A stretch of DNA of 10,961 bases from JBOGWY01 sp050694015 (GTDB lineage Bacteria > Actinomycetota > CADDZG01 > WHSQ01): positions 1-10,961 of the forward strand of contig JBOGWY010000028.1 of assembly GCA_050694015.1 (NCBI GenBank), in the 5' to 3' direction. A program made the position numbers and the translations under genes. The notes beneath the pieces were generated by a model. That model did not search any database. It was not told the DNA's origin and saw nothing but the letters and a program-made list of their open reading frames with translations. Shown piece by piece: positions 5,771 through 10,961 of this stretch; positions within the stretch are counted from its first letter, which is position 1, and the number at the start of each line of letters is the position of its first letter.

Positions 5771-6058
5771 GTGGCAGATGCGAACGTCGAACGGCACATG
5801 AACCCGGTCCTCGGGACGATCCTCGTCGTGCTTGGCTTCCTGCTCCATCTGGTCGCGGGGTTCTTCTACCTGGTGTCGGGACTCGTCGTGCCGGCTCCGT
5901 GGCTCATCATCCTGTGGATCCTCTGGATCGTGCTTGCGGCCTACGCGGTGCGCAACCGCCATCATCCGTGGCGCGTGTTGGGGACGCCGTTCGTCGCCGG
6001 TGGGTTGTGGTTCATCTACGTCGAGGGCGGGAGCCGTCTCTTCGGCTGGACCGCCTAG
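5771..6058 (+). CDS. Small three-helix membrane protein of unknown function
   Basis: 95 residues, not recognised as a named family. A short polar N-terminus (MADANVERH) is followed by three hydrophobic segments at about 13-37, 42-60 and 71-84, separated by RNRHHPWR (61-68), which would face the cytoplasm or membrane interface. GTG 5771 has GGGAGGA upstream; ATG 5798 would remove nine residues without touching the first helix. It is the only plus-strand gene between rimO and pgsA. It starts 26 bases from pgsA, divergently, and its TAG stop overlaps the rimO stop inside one CTAG. The hydrophobic pattern, RBS and exact filling of the gap make it a real gene. Position suggests a membrane or envelope role, but that is inference. 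Confidence 0.75.
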   Translation: MADANVERHMNPVLGTILVVLGFLLHLVAGFFYLVSGLVVPAPWLIILWILWIVLAAYAVRNRHHPWRVLGTPFVAGGLWFIYVEGGSRLFGWTA

Positions 6059-7404
6059 ACCAGGCGCGCGATGAGGTCGGCGCCGTCGGTTGCGGTGATT
6101 ACCGCGTCGACGTAGTCGCCGACGTGGAGATGTCCCTCGCCGGTCACGCGGATCTCGCCGTCGACCTCGGGGGCCTCCCTCTTCGAGCGCCCGAACCACG
6201 TGCCGTCCTCCATGTCGAATCTCTCTACGAGGACTTCGACCTTCTCGCCCACCAGAATCTCGGCGCGTCGTTGCATCGCGGCATCGGCGATACCCGCGAC
6301 TCGTTCGGCGCGCGCTCGGGCCACCGCCGGCTCCACCTGTGCGGTCATGTCCCGCGAGCGCGTCCCTTCTTCGGGTGAGTAGGTGAACGTCCCGAGCCAG
6401 TCGATGTCGTGGTCCTCGATGAACGCGGCGACCTCGTCGACATCGGACTCGTCCTCGCCCGGGAAGCCGAGGATGAACGTCGAGCGGATCCCGGCCAGCG
6501 GATCGGCGTCACGGATCCGCGTGATCATCGTGTCGAAGCGATCGCGTCCGCCCCACCGGCCCATCCCGCGCAGCACGCTCGGCGAAACGTGCTGCAGCGA
6601 CAGATCGAAGTAGCTGACGATGACCTCGGAGCCGAGCATCGTGTCGAGCAGTTCCTCGGTAACACCCTGTGGATGCAGGTACATCAGCCGGATGCGTTTG
6701 ATGCCGTCGATCGTCTCGAGGTTTTCTAGAAGCTTCGAGAAGTCGCCCTCGCCGGTGTCGCGCCCCCACATCACGGAGTCCTGGCTCACAAGCGACAGCT
6801 CGGTGACGCCCTGCGACGCGAGATGGCGCGCCTCGGTCACGATCGTGTCGATCGAACGAGACCGGAACTTGCCGCGCATCAGCGGGATCGCACAGAAGGT
6901 GCAGCCCCGGTCGCAGCCCTCGGCGATCTTCACGTACGCCCACGGCGCGCGCCCGAACCGGAGACGCGGGCTCGCGGCGATCGTCGCGTCCCACCACGCG
7001 GGATCGAAGCGCGTTCCGGGATCCCCGTGGATCCTCTCGACGAGCCGTCCGCCGGCGACGGCGGCCACGATCTCGGAGATGCGGGGGTACGCGGCGAAGT
7101 CGACGAGCGCGTCGACCTCCGGTAACGAGTCGGCGAGCTCATCCGCGCTGCGCGCCACCAGACACCCCGTGAGGATCAGGCCGCGCAGATCACCGGTCTG
7201 TTTGAGCTCGGCCAGCTCGAGCACCTCTTGCACCGTCTCGCGCCGGGCTGGATCGATGAATCCGCACGTGTTGACGAGAACCACGTCCGCGTGGGTCGGA
7301 TCGTCGGTGACGTCGTGTCCGGACGCGCCGAGGATGCCGCCGAGACCTTCCGAGTCGATGGCGTTCTTGGGACAGCCGAGGGTGACGATCGAAACCTTTG
7401 ACAC
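6055..7404 (-). CDS. rimO: Ribosomal protein S12 methylthiotransferase RimO
   Basis: 449-residue radical-SAM enzyme that adds a methylthio group to the conserved aspartate (Asp88 in E. coli numbering) of ribosomal protein S12. The UPF0004 domain carries three iron-sulfur cysteines, C11 (LGCPKNAIDSE), C47 (NTCGFI) and C81 (TGCL). The radical-SAM cluster motif is C164-x3-C168-x2-C171 (EGCDRGCTFCAIP). Further RimO marks are RGKFRSRS, LVSQDS, YLHPQG, SYFDLSLQHVS and ILGFPGE; the C-terminal TRAM domain is at about 380-449. LGCPKNAIDSE and IDSE-type spacing favour RimO over MiaB. It starts with GTG directly after the rodZ-like TAA (zero gap), so it is probably translationally coupled. No clear Shine-Dalgarno is present. 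Its stop overlaps that of the small convergent gene. Confidence 0.96.
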   Translation of the reverse strand: MSKVSIVTLGCPKNAIDSEGLGGILGASGHDVTDDPTHADVVLVNTCGFIDPARRETVQEVLELAELKQTGDLRGLILTGCLVARSADELADSLPEVDALVDFAAYPRISEIVAAVAGGRLVERIHGDPGTRFDPAWWDATIAASPRLRFGRAPWAYVKIAEGCDRGCTFCAIPLMRGKFRSRSIDTIVTEARHLASQGVTELSLVSQDSVMWGRDTGEGDFSKLLENLETIDGIKRIRLMYLHPQGVTEELLDTMLGSEVIVSYFDLSLQHVSPSVLRGMGRWGGRDRFDTMITRIRDADPLAGIRSTFILGFPGEDESDVDEVAAFIEDHDIDWLGTFTYSPEEGTRSRDMTAQVEPAVARARAERVAGIADAAMQRRAEILVGEKVEVLVERFDMEDGTWFGRSKREAPEVDGEIRVTGEGHLHVGDYVDAVITATDGADLIARLV

Positions 7405-8199
7405 TTAGCCGGTCGTCTCGATCACTTCGAGGTCGTCGGGGAACTTGAGCGTGATGGGGTCGACGCCGCCCGGGGACCCGAGGTCGTTGCCGTTGACGAT
7501 CAGCTCGACCCCTTCGGGGAAGCCGAGCACGAGCTCCATCTCGCTTTCGGCCGAGAACAAGCGCGTCTCGCCCAGTGCCATCGTTCCGGAATAGGCCTTG
7601 ACGCCGTCCGCGGTGACGAGCACCCAGCACTCCGCGGTCGATGCGGTGATCTCGAGATCGATGCCCTCGGCTACAGCGAGGACGGTCTCGCTCGGGGTCG
7701 GGGTGGGTGTCGCGGTCTTCGAGGGCTTCGGCGACTTCGTCGGTGACTTGGTCGGCGACTCCTCGATCTGGGCGAGTTGGTCCGCCGGCCTCTCCTTCTC
7801 CTCCGGGCCCACGATGACCCCGATCACCGCGAAGAGAGCCAGCAGGCCGCCGGCGAAGAGCGCGGCGAGCGTCCAGTTCGACATGCGGCGCGGCTCTTTC
7901 GGCGCGGTCATCGCACCGCGGCGGTCCAGCGCCACCAACTGCCCGGTGTCGAAGTGTCCCCCGCCCCACTTGTGGTCGAACTCGGCCAGCAGAGGCTCCG
8001 GATCGACCCTCATGTAACGGGCGTAGGTCTTCAAGAAGCCGCGCACGTACGCGGGCGCGAGGAAGTCGAACTCATCCGACTCCATGCGCATCAGGAAGTC
8101 GGCCCTGATCTTGGTGTCCTCGGCGGCGCGATCGATACTGACTCGGCGTCGCCGCCTGGCGGCCCGCAGGTAGGCCCCCATCGTCGGTCGCTGACTCAC
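7405..8199 (-). CDS. RodZ-like transmembrane HTH protein with DUF4115 C-terminus
   Basis: 264 residues with RodZ architecture. Residues 1-75 form an Xre/HTH_25 helix-turn-helix (MGAYLRAARRRRRVSIDRAAEDTKI-type start, then PAYVRGFLKTYARYMRVDP). A basic/polar stretch leads to one transmembrane helix at about 108-130. A Pro/Thr/Ser/Lys linker at 148-172 contains SPTK repeats, and a beta-rich extracellular DUF4115-like domain follows (173-264, with ECWVLVTADG). RodZ links MreB filaments to the wall elongasome in rods; related proteins occur next to ftsK and pgsA in actinobacteria, some of which lack MreB. The role here is therefore shape, envelope or membrane-linked regulation. GTG 8199 has GGAG four bases upstream; ATG 8181 is an alternative. 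It heads the unit with rimO behind a TATAAT box. Confidence 0.88.
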   Translation of the reverse strand: MSQRPTMGAYLRAARRRRRVSIDRAAEDTKIRADFLMRMESDEFDFLAPAYVRGFLKTYARYMRVDPEPLLAEFDHKWGGGHFDTGQLVALDRRGAMTAPKEPRRMSNWTLAALFAGGLLALFAVIGVIVGPEEKERPADQLAQIEESPTKSPTKSPKPSKTATPTPTPSETVLAVAEGIDLEITASTAECWVLVTADGVKAYSGTMALGETRLFSAESEMELVLGFPEGVELIVNGNDLGSPGGVDPITLKFPDDLEVIETTG

Positions 8200-8235
8200 G
8201 GCGCTCCGATTTCGGCTGGCTGGGTGGGAACGGCC

Positions 8236-8241
8236 ATTATA
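8236..8241 (-). promoter_or_regulatory. Consensus -10 box (TATAAT) for rodZ-like/rimO
   Basis: A perfect TATAAT on the minus strand in a GC-rich intergenic region. Transcription would start around 8229, leaving a leader of about 30 bases before GTG 8199 that includes the GGAG ribosome site. The -35 position (about 8259-8264) does not resemble TTGACA and coincides with a palindrome, consistent with an activator- or repressor-controlled promoter. Confidence 0.55.
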
Positions 8242-8253
8242 GGGACGCGAAAC

Positions 8254-8263
8254 CCGCTAGCGG
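8254..8263. promoter_or_regulatory. Palindrome CCGCTAGCGG in the rodZ-like/MBL divergent intergenic region
   Basis: A 10-base perfect inverted repeat sits where the -35 element of the TATAAT promoter should be and about 50 bases before the divergent MBL gene. The position suits an operator acting on one or both genes; the binding protein is unknown. A short GC palindrome can also arise by chance. Confidence 0.3.
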
Positions 8264-8313
8264 ATGGGAGTGAACTACAAGAAAGTGCAGGTCAGACGGC
8301 GGAAAGCTGTGCC

Positions 8314-9156
8314 ATGAGGCCCCCCGTCCGCTCGGTTCGGCTCGGGGACCATGAGATCGCGTCGCTGCCCGATGCGCTCGGGAGCTTCGGCACCTTCGAG
8401 GAGCTGTACCCGTCGGTGCCCGCGGCGGCGTGGGAGAACTACCGCGCGCGCTTCCCCTCGCTCTTCGACGGGGATCGCTGGGTGGTTCCGTTCGCGTCGT
8501 TCCTCCTTCGGGGGCCGGGGGCGACCGTGCTCGTGGACACCGGGCTCGGCCCCGACGGCGCGCGGGAGCCGGACTTCATGCCCGACCGTCAGGGGTGGCT
8601 GCTGGACTCGCTGGCCGACGCGGGGGCCGGCGTGGACGACATCGACGTCGTGTTCCTCACCCACCATCACACCGATCACATCGGATGGAACACCGTGGAC
8701 GGGAGGCCGCGCTTTAGTCGCGCTCGCTACGTGACCGGCACGACCGCATGGGAATGGACGCTCGCGAACAGGACCGAGGGCTACATCCGCGATCTGCTGG
8801 TGCCGCTCAGCGACGTGCTCGAGCTCGTCGAAGGCGGCGTCGAGATCGCGCCGGGAGTGACGACGATCGCGACGCCGGGCCATTACCCGGGTCACCTCAG
8901 CCTCGACGTCGAGTGGAACGGCGCGCGTGCGTTCCTTCTAGGCGACGTCGCGGTGAATCCCGCGCAACTGTCGGACCCGGAGCTGACGTATTCGTTCGAC
9001 CGGGACCCGGGTGAAGCTGTGGAGACGCGGACGCGCGTGCTGTCGGGGCTCGCGGGACGAGACACGCTCGTGGTGTGTGGGCATTACCCGGACGGGGGCA
9101 TCGGCCGGCTCGTCGACGACGACGGCCCCGCGCTCTGGACGCCGAGCGGCAACTGA
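8314..9156 (+). CDS. Metallo-beta-lactamase-fold hydrolase
   Basis: 280 residues. Complete dizinc site of the MBL superfamily: H117, H119, D121 and H122 in THHHTDHIGWN, H190 in TPGHYPGH, D211 in LLGDVAVN and H257 in VCGHYP. The TPGHxPGH and GWN context and length resemble the lactonase-like/alkylsulfatase-type MBL hydrolases (for example AHL lactonase-related proteins) rather than true beta-lactamases, and no signal peptide is seen. The substrate is unknown. ATG 8314 has GGAAAG seven bases upstream. The frame stays open to 7777 on the left, but that part is antisense to the rodZ-like gene and is excluded. It is divergent from the rodZ-like gene (114-base gap) and convergent with ftsK (42-base gap), so it is a plus-strand insertion into a minus-strand housekeeping block. 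Confidence 0.9.
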   Translation: MRPPVRSVRLGDHEIASLPDALGSFGTFEELYPSVPAAAWENYRARFPSLFDGDRWVVPFASFLLRGPGATVLVDTGLGPDGAREPDFMPDRQGWLLDSLADAGAGVDDIDVVFLTHHHTDHIGWNTVDGRPRFSRARYVTGTTAWEWTLANRTEGYIRDLLVPLSDVLELVEGGVEIAPGVTTIATPGHYPGHLSLDVEWNGARAFLLGDVAVNPAQLSDPELTYSFDRDPGEAVETRTRVLSGLAGRDTLVVCGHYPDGGIGRLVDDDGPALWTPSGN

Positions 9157-9198
9157 GTCGTGTCTCACGCGACTGATCTGCCACTCGGCGGCAGGGAG
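9157..9198. terminator. Short convergent gap with two weak inverted repeats
   Basis: The 42 bases between the MBL and ftsK stop codons hold AGTCG/CGACT (9156-9160 with 9170-9174) and CTGCC/GGCAG (9178-9182 with 9190-9194), each a 5-base stem with a 7-9 base loop. Neither has a U-tract. They might form a weak bidirectional terminator; Rho-dependent ending is equally possible. Confidence 0.25.
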
Positions 9199-10961
9199 CT
9201 AGGAGGCGGCTTGTTCTCTTTCGTTGGCGGCTTCTAGTTCGTCGACGGTCATCAGGACGTCGCGCGGCTTGGAGCCCTGGCCCGGCCCCACTACCCCGCG
9301 CTGTTCGAGCAGGTCCATGATGCGACCCGCGCGTGCGAAACCCACCTGGAGCTTGCGCTGCAGCATCGACGTCGAGCCGAGCTGCGAGCGCACGACGAGT
9401 TCGAGCGCTTCCTGCAGGAGTTCGTCGCCCCCACCGCCGCCGGAAACGCCGCCGGTCGCGCCCGGCACGTTGTCTTCGGCCGTTACGCCCTCCACGTAGT
9501 CGGGGTGACCCTGGCGACGCGTGTGACCGACGACCGCGGCGATCTCCTTCTCGTTCACCCACGAGCCCTGGATGCGGCGCGGCTTCGACGAGTTCGCGTG
9601 CAGGAACAGCATGTCGCCGTGACCGATCAGGCTCTCGGCCCCGCCCTGGTCGAGGATCACGCGCGAGTCCTGCTGCGACGCGACGCTGAACGCGAGCCGC
9701 GACGGGATGTTCGCTTTGATCACACCCGTTACGACATCGACCGAGGGGCGCTGCGTCGCGACGACGAGGTGGATGCCGACGGCGCGCGCCATCTGGGCGA
9801 TGCGGCAGATCGCGGCCTCGACATCGCGGGGCGCGACCATCATCAGGTCGGAGAGTTCGTCGACGATCACCATGATGTACGGGAGCCGGTGCGGGTCGGG
9901 GTCGTCGTCGGAACGCTTGACGACCGCTCCCCTGTCGACGGCCTCGTTATAGAACTCGAGGTTCCTCATGCCGGAATGCGCCAGTGTCTCGTAACGCATC
10001 TCCATCTCGCGGACGACCCAGCCGAGGGCCGAGGCCGCCTTCTTCGGCACCGTGACTACCGGAGTCAACAGATGCGGGACGCCCGAGAAGTGCGTGAGCT
10101 CGACGCGTTTCGGGTCGATCAGGATCATGCGCACCTGGTCGGGTTTCGCACGCATCAGGATCGACGTGATCATCGAGTTGATGCAGCTCGACTTACCGGA
10201 GTTCGTGGCGCCGGCGATCAGCAGGTGAGGCATCTCGGTGAGATTCGCCATCACCGTCTCGCCGGAGATGTCCTGGCCCAGCGCCACCGCGAGCGGATGC
10301 GTGTCGCGCTGCGCGACCTTGCTGCGGAGCACATCGCCGAGGGTGACGAGCTGGCGCGTACGGTTAGGAACCTCGATGCCGATCGCGCTGCGACCGGGGA
10401 TGGGGGCCAGGAACCGAAGCTCGCCGGACGCGAGCGCGTACTTGATCTCGTTCGAGAGTGACAGGACGCGGTTGACTTTTACCCCGGCGCCGAGCTCGAT
10501 CTCGAAGCGCGTCACCGTCGGGCCCGCGGTGTATCCGGTGACGGCCGCGTCCACGGTGAACTGTTCCAGCGTCTCTTCGATCGTGCGCGTCATGTCGTCG
10601 ATCGAACGGGCCGAGATCTCGCGCTCGTCGCCCTTCGCGAGCAGCTCCACCGGCGGCAGCTTGTAGGGCTTGCCTGCCGGGGCGGGTAGCCCCGGCATGG
10701 CGAGCTGACGCGCCGTCGCGGTCGGCGCATCCGGGTGGTCGTCGTCGATGTCCTCGTAATCCTCGTCGGCTTCCGCCGCCACCTCGTCGTAGATGTCGTC
10801 CTCGTAGGAGTCCTCGTACTCTTCGATGTCGTCGATCTCGTCTTCCTCGTCCTCGTCGATCTTGGCGAAGAGGCCCTTCACGAAGCCGACGAACGCGGCT
10901 CCGCCGAGCTTCGCCCACGTGACGACGCGGCTCACCGGCGTGCGCGTGATGACCATGAGCC
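9199..10961 (-). CDS. ftsK: DNA translocase FtsK/SpoIIIE, C-terminal part (5' end beyond right edge)
   Basis: Septum-associated hexameric ATPase that pumps chromosome ends into daughter cells during division or sporulation. Positions below count from the in-frame ATG at 10956, but the frame is open to 10961, so the N-terminal membrane domain lies outside. The end of that domain (to about 32) is followed by a very acidic linker (about 33-77, roughly 28 Asp/Glu). The alpha domain begins at about 98 (KPYKLPPVELL). The RecA-like motor has Walker A GATNSGKSS (249-257), ILIDPKRVEL (278-287) and Walker B VIVDELSD (363-370). ATQRPSVDVVTG follows at 400-411. The gamma winged-helix domain, which reads KOPS-type polarity sequences, is at 511-570 (LLQEALELV...LGSTSMLQRKL...GRIMDLLEQRGVVG). 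The motor and gamma domains are intact. Convergent with the MBL gene. Confidence 0.95.
   Translation of the reverse strand, partial: LMVITRTPVSRVVTWAKLGGAAFVGFVKGLFAKIDEDEEDEIDDIEEYEDSYEDDIYDEVAAEADEDYEDIDDDHPDAPTATARQLAMPGLPAPAGKPYKLPPVELLAKGDEREISARSIDDMTRTIEETLEQFTVDAAVTGYTAGPTVTRFEIELGAGVKVNRVLSLSNEIKYALASGELRFLAPIPGRSAIGIEVPNRTRQLVTLGDVLRSKVAQRDTHPLAVALGQDISGETVMANLTEMPHLLIAGATNSGKSSCINSMITSILMRAKPDQVRMILIDPKRVELTHFSGVPHLLTPVVTVPKKAASALGWVVREMEMRYETLAHSGMRNLEFYNEAVDRGAVVKRSDDDPDPHRLPYIMVIVDELSDLMMVAPRDVEAAICRIAQMARAVGIHLVVATQRPSVDVVTGVIKANIPSRLAFSVASQQDSRVILDQGGAESLIGHGDMLFLHANSSKPRRIQGSWVNEKEIAAVVGHTRRQGHPDYVEGVTAEDNVPGATGGVSGGGGGDELLQEALELVVRSQLGSTSMLQRKLQVGFARAGRIMDLLEQRGVVGPGQGSKPRDVLMTVDELEAANEREQAAS

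Noticed and set aside
7687..7758. Possible tandem repeat or minisatellite in the rodZ-like gene
   Set aside because: Explained by the SPTK/PTP-rich low-complexity linker of the encoded protein; only two to three imperfect units.
7777..8313. N-terminal extension of the MBL gene
   Set aside because: It is antisense to the rodZ-like gene, crosses the intergenic promoter region, and has no MBL similarity.
9505..10461. Long plus-strand open frame (318 codons)
   Set aside because: Complement of the ftsK motor domain; composition is that of a mirror frame and no RBS or domain is present.

Overview
The window reads as a GC-rich, densely packed bacterial chromosome segment, most probably from an actinobacterium (Actinomycetota) or a close uncultured relative. 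The reasons are the high GC with GC-ending codons, frequent GTG/TTG starts, an apparently leaderless start, and the gene order ftsK - rodZ-like - rimO - pgsA - cinA, which is a conserved actinobacterial neighbourhood normally leading to recA. I cannot place it more finely without a search. I see no tRNA, rRNA, transposase, CRISPR array or phage gene.

Left part (1-2750). A PAS-domain sensor on the minus strand runs off the left edge. It is divergent, 42 bases apart, from a class III adenylyl cyclase on the plus strand with all six canonical catalytic residues. The cyclase converges, with a 17-base overlap, on a two-gene minus-strand unit: a ring-cleaving-dioxygenase/glyoxalase-fold protein followed by a membrane-anchored SGNH hydrolase (4-base TTGA overlap).

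Middle (2854-5744). A tight minus-strand operon, pgsA - cinA - thpR - GNAT acetyltransferase, combines phospholipid synthesis, NMN salvage, RNA 2',3'-cyclic phosphodiesterase/ligase-fold activity and N-acetylation. Junctions are a GTGA overlap, a one-base TAACG overlap and a 10-base gap. No ATG, GTG or TTG precedes the first conserved strand of thpR, so it may start at ACG.

Right part (5771-10961). A small three-helix membrane protein on the plus strand sits between pgsA and rimO. Its stop codon and the rimO stop share one CTAG. rodZ-like and rimO form a second minus-strand unit behind a TATAAT box. A metallo-beta-lactamase hydrolase on the plus strand separates them from the C-terminal two thirds of FtsK/SpoIIIE, which runs off the right edge.

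The core is housekeeping: chromosome translocation, cell shape, ribosomal protein S12 modification, lipid synthesis and nucleotide salvage. Accessory genes (MBL, small membrane protein, GNAT, glyoxalase/SGNH, PAS/cyclase) are interleaved. I do not see a clearly new multi-gene system. The points most worth checking are the PAS/cyclase pair, the thpR start, and what follows cinA in place of recA.
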